From a virus, in IMG/VR virus record IMGVR_UViG_3300037257_000061, positions 1-40,216 of that record: a DNA stretch of 40,216 nt. One strand, given 5' to 3'. Both the position numbers and the translations under genes were made by a program. The notes beneath the pieces are model-generated. The model ran no database searches and was not told the origin of the DNA. It worked only from the letters and a program-made list of their open reading frames with translations. This document shows, one piece after another, positions 32,762-40,029 of this stretch (its first letter is position 1; every line of letters starts with the position of its first letter).

Positions 32762-33058
32762 ATCTCTGATGTAGGTGAAAATCCTACTTAGTGGCGTCAG
32801 CAAATCCCAAAAAATTATGACAAGTCCGATCTAAAGGATTATTCACTTGGGATCCAAGCACAAGCTTGGGCAAAAACTTCAATTTCACTCAGTCAATCTA
32901 AGACGGTTGGCTACCTCCCTCGCCACTAGTAAATAGACTAAAGGAGAATAACCTGGATGGACAGGTAAAAGGCTGAGTGAGATTGATTTTATAAGCACTG
33001 AGGACAATGGCGAACCTTAGGAAGAAACAGCCAATAAACCAAAACCAAATTAAGCTTT
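32762..33058 (+). ncRNA. Structured RNA region downstream of the Ro-like gene
   Basis: No gene. Hairpin GTAGG-TGAAAAT-CCTAC at 32771-32787, then element A of the AGCAAATCC family (32790-32927, listed separately). A 13-bp helix (one G-U) can form between 32880-32892 (CAATTTCACTCAG) and 32973-32985 (CTGAGTGAGATTG), which would cross the stem of element A as a pseudoknot. ATCCCAA/TTGGGAT and CCAAG/CTTGG give further stems. Candidate Y-like RNA or 5' leader of the SPFH gene. Confidence 0.55.
32790..32927 (+). repeat. AGCAAATCC RNA element, copy A
   Basis: Stem AGTGGCG (32790-32796) / CGCCACT (32921-32927), 7 perfect bp, enclosing tcAGCAAATCCCAAA. The largest copy (138 nt), with inner hairpins. 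Located between the Ro-like gene and the SPFH gene. Confidence 0.6.
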
Positions 33059-35386
33059 ATGGCAACATTAAGTGCGATACTCGCCTTCTGGTGGGTACTT
33101 CCAGCATTGCTGGGTCTTGTGATTTTATCTAAGTTTTTTGTGAACGTTGGTGCTACTGAAATGGCAACGATTGAAAAGCGATTCATTGGCAAGGAAATGG
33201 CTGATGGTCGTACTGTAGCCTTACCGGGGGAAGTTGGTGTACAAGCCAAAATCCTTGGATCAGGATTACATTTTCTGATTCCTTTTATTCAAATTGCGCG
33301 AAAGTACAAATATTTGGTCATTAATGATGATCAAATAGGTCTGGTTGCCGCTATTACAGGGAAATCAATTCCACAAGGACAGTTTATGGCTGCTGATGTG
33401 GCGTGTAACACTTTTCAGGATGGCGAAGCTTTCCTACGTAATGGTGGAGAAAAAGGACCACAAGTTGCCATCATTCCTCCCGGACAGCACAGAATCAATC
33501 CGTATCTGTTTACAGTACAGGTAGTTTCAGCTGTTCATGTTGCTCAAAATCAAATCGCAACTGTTGAAGCTGTTGCCGGCGCATCTATTGCTCCAGGTCG
33601 TATCATGGCTAAATCTGTGGAATGTAACCTGTTCCAAGATGGTGTGAAGTTTCTAACCAATGGCGGCCAAAAAGGTCCTCAGGTGGAAACATTGACTCCT
33701 GGTATGTATCGTATCAACACTTACTTGTTCAAAGTAAATGTTTGTCCGGTCACAGTAGTTCCTGGTGGTAAGATCTGTATGGTTACTGCCGTAGATGGAG
33801 TGCAAATTCCTGACGGCAGACTATTGGCTGACAAAGTTCAAAATCATTCAAACTTTGAAAAAGGTGAAGAATTTTTGAAGAACGGTGGTCAAAAAGGTCG
33901 CCAAATTCAAGCATTGATGCCGGGTGTGTATCGTATCAATCCAAATCTGTTCCAAGTCAGTCAACCTGAAGATTGGACAATGATTGCTGCTGATGAAGTT
34001 GGTGTTGTTACTATTTTGGAAGGTAAGCCTATTACTGAAGCCGGTAAAATTGCTGCCGATGAAGTTCCTCTGGAAGTTCATCAGAATTTCCAAGATACTG
34101 ACGCATTTCTTCAGGCTGGTGGTCAGAAAGGTTTGCAGATTCCTGTACTCAGGGCTGGTAACTACGCCATCAATCCCTGGTTTGCCCGCGTCAAAAAGCA
34201 AAAGATGGTCGATGTCGAAATTGGTGAGTGTGCTGTAGTAACCAACTTTGTTGGTGATGAAGGCGAAGACACTTCCGATTCTGCTGTTAATGCCAAGATT
34301 GTTGAAAACGGTAAAAGAGGTATCTGGAAAGATCCTCTGGGCCCTGGCAAGCATGCCCTCAATTTGGACATTTGCAAAGTGGATATCGTTCCCACAACAC
34401 AAATCCTGCTCAGTTGGGCAAACGATGAGTCTAGTGCTCATAAGTTTGACTCCAACTTGAAGACTATTACTTTGAGAACCGCTGATGCTTTCAATGTGAA
34501 TATGGACGTTCGCGTTATCATTCATATCGCTATGGCTGATGCACCCAAAGTGATTGCCAATTTGGGATCTGTTACCAACATGATCTCTCAGGTTCTGGAA
34601 CCGGCCATTAGCTCGCATTTCAGAAATGCTGCTCAATCCGTGGAAGCTTTGGAACTCTACACCAAGCGTGCAGAGTTGCAAGAAAAGGCCAAACTTCACA
34701 TCTGTGACGTACTCAGAGTGCATCATATTGAATCGAAAGATACAATGATCGCTGATGTGGTTCTTCCAATCGAATTGACAAAGCCGGTAACTGACAGACA
34801 GATTGCTGCTCAGGAAAAGAAAACCTTTGAAACTCAGAAAGATGCTCAGAAAGAGCGTCAACAATTGGCAAATGCAACGGCTCAAGCCGATATGCAGCCG
34901 GAAGTTGTTAAATCTGAAAGAGGGGTTGAAATCTCCAAGAACTTCGCCAACTCGAAGATTCAAGAAGCAACTGGTGCTGCTGAAGGAACCAAAATCAAAG
35001 CAAATGCTGATGCAACCAACGAAGTTACCATTGCTACGGCAAAAGCAACTGCAATCAAATTGACTGCATCTGCCAGCGCTGAACAAGTCAGTAAAGTAGG
35101 TACTGCAGAAGCTGCTGTTATCCTTGCAAAAGGTCAATCAACAGCTGAAGCATACAAGCTTTCTGTACAAGCCATGGGTACCGACTACGCCAAACTGAAG
35201 ATGATCGAATCGATCGTTGAAGGTAAAATCAAATTGATTCCGGAAAACATCATCATCAGTGGTGGTGGCAACGGAGACAATGGCGGTTCATTAGTCGAAA
35301 ACTTTCTCGGTCTTTCAATGATCGAAAAACTCACCGGCAAGAAGTTCAACTCAGTCATGGCAGAAGAAGCCAAAACCGAAGCTTAA
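33059..35386 (+). CDS. SPFH/band-7 protein with vault-like repeats
   Basis: 775 residues. N-terminal transmembrane helix (residues 5-25, AILAFWWVLPALLGLVILSKF). Then about five repeats of 65-75 residues starting near 92, 165, 238, 312 and 388, four marked by NGG-KG-QV/I ... PG-YRIN-YLF-V. An SPFH-like domain spans roughly 450-600 and an Ala/Lys-rich helical tail 600-725, then a Gly-rich turn and a short C-terminal helix. SPFH proteins form membrane-bound rings or cages; repeats followed by SPFH and a long helix is the layout of major vault protein, though MVP lacks the membrane helix. Strong C/G-ending codon use suggests high expression. Followed by a terminator. Confidence 0.78.
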   Translation: MATLSAILAFWWVLPALLGLVILSKFFVNVGATEMATIEKRFIGKEMADGRTVALPGEVGVQAKILGSGLHFLIPFIQIARKYKYLVINDDQIGLVAAITGKSIPQGQFMAADVACNTFQDGEAFLRNGGEKGPQVAIIPPGQHRINPYLFTVQVVSAVHVAQNQIATVEAVAGASIAPGRIMAKSVECNLFQDGVKFLTNGGQKGPQVETLTPGMYRINTYLFKVNVCPVTVVPGGKICMVTAVDGVQIPDGRLLADKVQNHSNFEKGEEFLKNGGQKGRQIQALMPGVYRINPNLFQVSQPEDWTMIAADEVGVVTILEGKPITEAGKIAADEVPLEVHQNFQDTDAFLQAGGQKGLQIPVLRAGNYAINPWFARVKKQKMVDVEIGECAVVTNFVGDEGEDTSDSAVNAKIVENGKRGIWKDPLGPGKHALNLDICKVDIVPTTQILLSWANDESSAHKFDSNLKTITLRTADAFNVNMDVRVIIHIAMADAPKVIANLGSVTNMISQVLEPAISSHFRNAAQSVEALELYTKRAELQEKAKLHICDVLRVHHIESKDTMIADVVLPIELTKPVTDRQIAAQEKKTFETQKDAQKERQQLANATAQADMQPEVVKSERGVEISKNFANSKIQEATGAAEGTKIKANADATNEVTIATAKATAIKLTASASAEQVSKVGTAEAAVILAKGQSTAEAYKLSVQAMGTDYAKLKMIESIVEGKIKLIPENIIISGGGNGDNGGSLVENFLGLSMIEKLTGKKFNSVMAEEAKTEA

Positions 35387-35398
35387 TAAGCTTCAAAA

Positions 35399-35440
35399 TA
35401 AAAAAGGAGAAACTGTCGAAAGATAGTTTCTCCCTTTCAT
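35399..35440 (+). terminator. Terminator of the SPFH gene
   Basis: GGAGAAACT and AGTTTCTCC flank a GTCGAAAGAT loop region, followed by CTTTC. Strong stem, weak T tract. Confidence 0.65.
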
Positions 35441-35441
35441 A

Positions 35442-35514
35442 AGCTCAGAGACAGCAAAACCAAATCAAAACTACAAAAAATCCAATTTAATTTTTAAGTA
35501 AAAAGATCTGAGCT
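35442..35514 (+). repeat. AGCAAATCC RNA element, copy B
   Basis: Stem AGCTCAGA (35442-35449) / TCTGAGCT (35507-35514), 8 perfect bp, enclosing gACAGCAAAACCAAATC. Lies in the leader of the small gene at 35618. The following 35515-35617 can form CCTCTC/GAGAGG and contains no gene. Confidence 0.6.
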
Positions 35515-35617
35515 GTTTCCAACCTCTCCCTATATTCTGAAAGCGTCCGAATCACCACTATTCGATAACTATTGCAAGAAGCCAATCTTTTCAAGAGAGG
35601 GCGCAAATGTTTCATTG

Positions 35618-35833
35618 ATGAAGTACGGTGTATTACTGGAAGAAGCAGGAGGCGAGTATGGAGAAGAAGGCTTTATCTATCAAGAACTGGTAGAGATTGA
35701 GCCGTACGACGAAATGTATCCCGTACTAGGATCATGGGTTATTGGAGGAGAATCATGTGGCATTGGTATTAGAGAGACATTCTCTCGAATTACTAATAAC
35801 ATGTCATATTTTGTTCCTCATGTTATTGAATAA
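35618..35833 (+). CDS. Stand-alone C-terminal fragment of glutathionylspermidine synthase
   Basis: 71 residues from ATG 35618: MKYGVLLEEAGGEYGEEGFIYQELVEIEPYDEMYPVLGSWVIGGESCGIGIRETFSRITNNMSYFVPHVIE. The run YPVLGSWVIGGE--GIGIRE---IT-N-S-FVPH matches, as I know it, the extreme C-terminus of the GspS ATP-grasp family. The rest of the roughly 380-residue enzyme is absent, so it cannot be catalytic alone. It has its own leader and terminator, which argues for a kept small gene rather than decay. It might bind a substrate or modulate the host enzyme. Confidence 0.6.
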   Translation: MKYGVLLEEAGGEYGEEGFIYQELVEIEPYDEMYPVLGSWVIGGESCGIGIRETFSRITNNMSYFVPHVIE

Positions 35834-35837
35834 AAGC

Positions 35838-35874
35838 GGGGGCCCTGAAAGCGGGCCCAAATTTTTACTAATAA
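35838..35874 (+). terminator. Terminator
   Basis: GGGCCC-TGAAAGC-GGGCCC followed by AAATTTTT, directly after the GspS-like fragment gene. Confidence 0.75.
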
Positions 35875-35895
35875 CTTTTTAAGACGGCGTGTGAA

Positions 35896-36321
35896 ATGCA
35901 TATTTTTATACCGTATATTCCTAATGAGCAACCAACTATGACAAGACAAGAACAACTTTTGATTAAAAGTGTGGCAGATCAGTTAGAGAAAAGTACTCGT
36001 ACTGATTGGACACAAGGCGACTTAAGTGCTTGGTCTGCTTGGGCATATCGTATGCGTGATACTATTCGTAGTACTATGCCTACACTGCAGACCTTGATCT
36101 CTGATCAATATCAAGCAGCTCATCCTACCCCTTCTCCTGATTATCTATTAGCCGCAAGAGCACAAGCTCAAACTCAAGCAGACCTTGAAAGAGCTCGAGG
36201 TAATATTCAGATTCCTCGACAGATTCCTCCTAATTATGGAGTTATTCCTGACGCATACACCAAAGATCCTACACAGGTTGAAATGGTGCCAAGAAAGAGA
36301 CCTACACTTGAAGATCTCTAA
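35896..36321 (+). CDS. Hypothetical protein
   Basis: 141 residues (MHIFIPYIPNEQPTMTRQEQLLIKSVADQLEKSTRTDWTQGDLSAWSAWAYRMRDTIRSTMP...). Helical N-terminal half, Ala/Gln/Arg-rich helix near 95, then a Pro-rich end. An internal start at 35938 (MTRQEQ) is possible. Unrecognised. Confidence 0.58.
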   Translation: MHIFIPYIPNEQPTMTRQEQLLIKSVADQLEKSTRTDWTQGDLSAWSAWAYRMRDTIRSTMPTLQTLISDQYQAAHPTPSPDYLLAARAQAQTQADLERARGNIQIPRQIPPNYGVIPDAYTKDPTQVEMVPRKRPTLEDL

Positions 36322-36329
36322 AAAAATTA

Positions 36330-36404
36330 AAGCTCCTAACAGCAAATCCAAAGTAAATCTTTAATCCGCCCAGTGGGCAGAATAACTACAAACAAATGGA
36401 GCTT
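36330..36404 (+). repeat. AGCAAATCC RNA element, copy C
   Basis: Stem AAGCTCC (36330-36336) / GGAGCTT (36398-36404) enclosing taACAGCAAATCCAAAG and an inner GCCC-AGT-GGGC hairpin. Followed by the 4-nt linker GATA and copy D. Confidence 0.65.
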
Positions 36405-36408
36405 GATA

Positions 36409-36523
36409 AGAACACATGCAGCAAATCCAAACCCAAAATTTAAATTTGTAAATTAAAACGAGATCTTAGTAACGCAAGATCGCTCTATGGCCGAGGCACA
36501 AGTGTGGAATTTCGGAGTGTTCT
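36409..36523 (+). repeat. AGCAAATCC RNA element, copy D
   Basis: Stem AGAACAC (36409-36415) / GTGTTCT (36517-36523), enclosing atGCAGCAAATCCAAACCC and an inner GATCTT/AAGATC hairpin. Starts exactly 4 nt (GATA) after copy C. Ends 31 nt before the start codon at 36555. Confidence 0.55.
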
Positions 36524-36554
36524 GTTTATTTTTTTTACCTTAAATCATTTTTAT

Positions 36555-36920
36555 ATGATGACAGCTATTTTCTTTGGCATTGCCTTTGGTTTCCTTGCCT
36601 ATGAGTTTTATAAACTCTTTCATCTAAAGACAATTATTTATTTAAATCAAGGAATTAAGAGTGTGGCTAATGAGTTGCCGGACAAAGATAATTATAAAGA
36701 AGATATGAAGAGTATAAGGAGCCTTGCTCTTATTAACTTTTACTATTGGATTTGGTTACTTCTTGGTCTTATTACAAGCCAGGCTATATTATTTGGCCCT
36801 TTAATCATTTTTGAACTCTTTCATAAGGGAAAGAAGGTTACTTTATTTCTTGATGGAGTCTTTTCTATTTTGGCAATTACTTTTATTTTACTGAATCACT
36901 TTTACTTACACTTATTTTGA
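36555..36920 (+). CDS. Multi-pass membrane protein
   Basis: 121 residues from ATG 36555 (MMTAIFFGIAFGFLAYEFYKLFHLKTIIYLN...). Three hydrophobic helices: near 3-17, 60-90 (INFYYWIWLLLGLITSQAILFGPLIIF) and 97-118 (LFLDGVFSILAITFILLNHF). A GTG at 36504 would lengthen it but lies inside RNA element D. Function unknown. Confidence 0.6.
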   Translation: MMTAIFFGIAFGFLAYEFYKLFHLKTIIYLNQGIKSVANELPDKDNYKEDMKSIRSLALINFYYWIWLLLGLITSQAILFGPLIIFELFHKGKKVTLFLDGVFSILAITFILLNHFYLHLF

Positions 36921-36924
36921 AAAC

Positions 36925-37272
36925 ATGGCTACTGTAACTGTTAATGGTCAATCCTATTCAGGTAAAAATATTACAGTTAACGGCAACACAGTTGTTGTTG
37001 ATGGTGTTACTGCTTCTGTTACTACACGTGTTCTTAAGATTGAAATTGTTGGAGACATTGAGTCTCTATCATGTGAGTCTTGCGACTCTCTTCATATTAA
37101 AGGAAACGTGAAACAACTCTCAACTATGTCAGGGGATGTAGATATTGAGGGTGATGTTATATCTGTAACTACAGCATCAGGAGATGTTACCTGTAAAAAC
37201 ATAAATGGTCCTGTTAAGACTATATCTGGCGATATTACATGTCGCAATATGACAGGAGACATGCATTTGTAA
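36925..37272 (+). CDS. Beta-helix repeat protein (DUF4097-like)
   Basis: 115 residues with short repeats such as IKGNVKQLSTMSGDVDIEGDVISVTTASGDVTCKNINGPVKTISGDITCRNMTGD. The G-V/I--MSGDV- pattern is that of DUF4097/DUF2807-type right-handed beta-helices seen in Bacteroidota phages. Probably a small structural or adhesin-type protein; role unknown. Starts 4 nt after the membrane-protein gene. Confidence 0.7.
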   Translation: MATVTVNGQSYSGKNITVNGNTVVVDGVTASVTTRVLKIEIVGDIESLSCESCDSLHIKGNVKQLSTMSGDVDIEGDVISVTTASGDVTCKNINGPVKTISGDITCRNMTGDMHL

Positions 37273-37314
37273 TTTCTTTTTCTAAACATAAGTTTTACTT
37301 AAAAGTTTTTCAAA

Positions 37315-37686
37315 ATGGCTGAACCCACACTAGAACAACTGCAAAGCGGTTCGTTCTACACCTCTGTTATCAGAGGTAACAAACAAATCAAAGCTGACAG
37401 AGGTCAACAACTTCTGGAAGATGGTGAGATGTCCTTCCGTCGTAAGATCGAAGACAAAGGTCGCGAGGTTACACGACTCAAACGCACTCTTGTCAACATG
37501 CTGGATTTATCTCCAGAAAACATGATGACTCTCAAAATGGCAGATGACTTCAATCCTGATGAATTTGCTAACCGGTATTGTTCTATTTCTGTAGACGTCA
37601 GAAATGAGGTTCTTAAGCTCAATGAGTACAAGAAAGCTTACAATCGTCTATATGGCGGCACTTACGAAATGGAGGCCGTTGACTAA
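37315..37686 (+). CDS. Conserved-looking helical protein coupled to the VWA gene
   Basis: 123 residues: MAEPTLEQLQSGSFYTSVIRGNKQIKADRGQQLLEDGEMSFRRKIEDKGREVTRLKRTLVNMLDLSPENMMTL... Helical with a basic middle. Stop and next start overlap (TAATG), so it is made together with the VWA protein and may act with it. Codon use is like the Ro-like and SPFH genes. Confidence 0.68.
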   Translation: MAEPTLEQLQSGSFYTSVIRGNKQIKADRGQQLLEDGEMSFRRKIEDKGREVTRLKRTLVNMLDLSPENMMTLKMADDFNPDEFANRYCSISVDVRNEVLKLNEYKKAYNRLYGGTYEMEAVD

Positions 37687-38579
37687 TGGGCCACGGTTCG
37701 TATTCTACCGAATCCAGGTCTTTAAGATCTGAAGCATTGGGTTATCAAACCAAATCTGCAAACGAAATTTTCTCGAACAAATTTGATCCTTTGATGAATC
37801 CCAATGGTGTTGGCATTCGTGAGTCTCGCGACTCCGAAGACCATCCAAATTCTGTTCCAATTATATTTGCTTTAGATGTTACCGGTTCTATGGGTATGAT
37901 TCCTCATCACTTAGTGAAAGAGGGATTGCCTGTTATGATGTCCGGCATTATTGAAGCAGGTGTTTTGGATCCTCAAGTAATGTTTTTAGGAATAGGTGAT
38001 CATGAATGTGATTATGCCCCACTGCAGATCTCACAATTTGAATCCAATGACGAGTTACTCGACAAATGGTTAACCAAAGTGTGGATCGAGAGAGGGGGCG
38101 GTACTAATGAAGGCGAAAGCTATTCGTTGGCTCACTACTTTGCAGCATTCCACACGTCTTTGGACTGTTTTGAAAAGCGTGGTAAAAAGGGATTTCTCTT
38201 CACAGTTGGTGATGAACCAACTCTGCGGAATTATCCAGCTCGCAAACTGAGCGCTATCACTGGAAATGGTCAAGAACAAACGTATTCTGATGCCGAACTT
38301 TTAGCGGAAGCTCAAAAGAAGTACCATGTCTATCATTTACATATGAGACAAGGTGCTAATGGTCGTCATCAGCCTACTATGGATGGCTGGAAACAATTGT
38401 TGGGAAGTAATCTTATTCTTGTCGATGACAAAACTAAGATTCCCGCAATTATTGCACAAATCGTTTCATCGGTTGAGGCTCAATCTGTTAATCAGGGGAT
38501 TGAAGCTTATAACAACCGCCCACAACCTGTACTTGAGCCAGAGGGCCCAAGACCCACTTCATCAGACATGATGCTTTAA
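37686..38579 (+). CDS. VWA-domain protein with intact MIDAS
   Basis: 297 residues. PIIFALDVTGSMGMIPHHLV near residue 58-77 gives MIDAS DxTGSM; GGGTNEGES near 138-146 supplies the threonine ligand; FTVGDEPT near 173 the distal Asp. VWA domains mediate metal-dependent protein contacts and often partner AAA+ or SPFH proteins. Short N-terminal extension and Pro-rich C-terminus. Likely part of the same module as the Ro-like and SPFH genes. Confidence 0.78.
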   Translation: MGHGSYSTESRSLRSEALGYQTKSANEIFSNKFDPLMNPNGVGIRESRDSEDHPNSVPIIFALDVTGSMGMIPHHLVKEGLPVMMSGIIEAGVLDPQVMFLGIGDHECDYAPLQISQFESNDELLDKWLTKVWIERGGGTNEGESYSLAHYFAAFHTSLDCFEKRGKKGFLFTVGDEPTLRNYPARKLSAITGNGQEQTYSDAELLAEAQKKYHVYHLHMRQGANGRHQPTMDGWKQLLGSNLILVDDKTKIPAIIAQIVSSVEAQSVNQGIEAYNNRPQPVLEPEGPRPTSSDMML

Positions 38580-38620
38580 TTTTTCTAATCATATTGTTAA
38601 CCCCCTAAAAGATTACAACT

Positions 38621-38773
38621 ATGGGAATGGATCAAGGCACTTATAGTGCAAAGACATGGGAACAGGTTGCTGAAAACTTGGAAACCAAGCCATCAGCTGA
38701 AACCGATCTTCCTATCGCAACAGCTGAAGCTGCTGCACCTGCTGAAGAAGTTGAGCCGACAGTTACTGAATAG
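38621..38773 (+). CDS. Short Ala/Glu-rich protein
   Basis: 50 residues, MGMDQGTYSAKTWEQVAENLETKPSAETDLPIATAEAAAPAEEVEPTVTE, acidic and probably disordered. Codon use matches neighbours and it sits 5 nt before purA. Function unknown. Confidence 0.6.
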   Translation: MGMDQGTYSAKTWEQVAENLETKPSAETDLPIATAEAAAPAEEVEPTVTE

Positions 38774-38778
38774 TCTTA

Positions 38779-39879
38779 ATGGCTAACAAAGCTGTCATAG
38801 GCTTAGGCTTTGGAGATGAGGGCAAAGGATTAGTGACAAACTACCTTTGCCTTCAGAATCCAAAAGCTTTGGTTGTCAGATATTCTGGTGGCCAACAAGC
38901 CGGACATACCGTTATCAAGGATGATATACGGCATGTATTTTCAAATTTTGGGTCTGGCACTCTAAACGGAAATCCTACCTATTGGTCGGAATTCTGCACT
39001 GTCGATCCAATTGGAGTTTATCAAGAACTCCAAGTACTTCTATCGAAGGGCATTAAACCCCTTCTTTACATTGATGCAATGTGTCCAGTGACTACACCTA
39101 TGGAGAAACGCTTGAATCAAACTTTAGATATGGAGCACGGTACTTGCGGCTGTGGTGTGTGGAGAACACACCTCCGTGAACGAAATGGTGCTTCAATATT
39201 ATTTGAAGATTTAGCTTTTCCAAGCGTTCTGGATATGAAACTCAAAGCGTTGAGCTCTACATACCCACCTGGAGTGTATGATGAACAAGAAATTTCTATA
39301 TTTAAGTATTGCTGTAATATGCTACTTCAATCTAGTCATGTTCAAGGCATCTTTGGGATTCCTGAAGCAGAGGAGTACATCTTTGAAAGTTCGCAAGGAC
39401 TTCTCTTAGATCCTGCTTTTGGTTTTTACCCGCACGTGACAGCATCATCCGTTGGCTCAGCCAACATCCTGAAATTTCCAATTGAAGTTCCTGAGTTTTA
39501 TTTAGTTACAAGAGCCTACCAAACACGACATGGTAATGGCCCTATGACTAATGCTCAATTTCCGCTTAATATCACGCCTAACCCGGTAGAGACAAATGTA
39601 TTTAACCAGTATCAGTTAGATTTTCGCACATCAGTGCTTGATCTCGAACTTTTGATGTATGGTGCCTCCAAGGATTTTGCCATTAGTACAAGCCCTGAAA
39701 ATACTTTAGTAATTACGTGTCTGGACCAAATGAATTCTTTCTCTCTTAGTGATGATAACAAGGTTATCCACTTTGACAATGAAGAAAGCTTTGTTAATCA
39801 CATCGCTAATCAAATGGTTACTCCTCACGTCTTACTGAGTCACAGCCCCCGGTCAGAGTGTATTACTCACTTCAAATAA
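38779..39879 (+). CDS. purA: Short-form adenylosuccinate synthetase
   Basis: 366 residues, shorter than the roughly 430 of bacterial PurA and nearer the archaeal and phage PurZ lengths. The N-terminal GLGFGDEGKGLVTNYL keeps the catalytic Asp of GDEGKG; in PurZ enzymes that make diaminopurine this Asp is, to my knowledge, replaced, so I call PurA-type. RYSGGQQAGHTV (IMP/Mg region) and GTCGCGVWRTHLRER are also present. Expected reaction: IMP + Asp + GTP to adenylosuccinate, feeding AMP/dATP supply for an AT-rich phage. Substrate preference (IMP, dIMP or a modified base precursor) is not decided by sequence. Confidence 0.75.
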   Translation: MANKAVIGLGFGDEGKGLVTNYLCLQNPKALVVRYSGGQQAGHTVIKDDIRHVFSNFGSGTLNGNPTYWSEFCTVDPIGVYQELQVLLSKGIKPLLYIDAMCPVTTPMEKRLNQTLDMEHGTCGCGVWRTHLRERNGASILFEDLAFPSVLDMKLKALSSTYPPGVYDEQEISIFKYCCNMLLQSSHVQGIFGIPEAEEYIFESSQGLLLDPAFGFYPHVTASSVGSANILKFPIEVPEFYLVTRAYQTRHGNGPMTNAQFPLNITPNPVETNVFNQYQLDFRTSVLDLELLMYGASKDFAISTSPENTLVITCLDQMNSFSLSDDNKVIHFDNEESFVNHIANQMVTPHVLLSHSPRSECITHFK

Positions 39880-39889
39880 AATTTCTTTA

Positions 39890-39942
39890 AGAATACATAC
39901 AGCAACTCAAACTCTATATGGTTTAGAAAACAAACGTATTCT
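39890..39942 (+). repeat. AGCAAATCC RNA element, copy E
   Basis: Stem AGAATAC (39890-39896) / GTATTCT (39936-39942) enclosing atACAGCAACTCAAAC. Smallest copy (53 nt). Followed by GATA and copy F. Confidence 0.6.
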
Positions 39943-39946
39943 GATA

Positions 39947-40007
39947 AGGTCAATTACAGCAAATCAAACTGAAAAACAATGAAAAGGTTTCAACCAAACA
40001 TTGACCT
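39947..40007 (+). repeat. AGCAAATCC RNA element, copy F
   Basis: Stem AGGTCAAT (39947-39954) / ATTGACCT (40000-40007), 8 perfect bp, enclosing tACAGCAAATCAAACTG. Starts exactly 4 nt (GATA) after copy E and lies 22 nt before the next start codon. Confidence 0.65.
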
Positions 40008-40029
40008 GCAATTCTTTATAATTATTAAC

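Noticed and set aside
32880-32985. Group I intron in the Ro-SPFH gap
   Set aside because: I looked for the conserved core segments (P, Q, R, S) and found only loose matches; no interrupted gene flanks the site.
33848-35137. Long minus-strand open frame of 429 codons opposite the SPFH gene
   Set aside because: Cys/Phe/Ser-rich shadow of a codon-biased gene; the plus-strand protein is clearly recognisable.
38779-39879. PurZ (diaminopurine pathway)
   Set aside because: The catalytic Asp in GDEGKG is kept, which points to PurA chemistry; no companion Z-genome genes are seen in the window.
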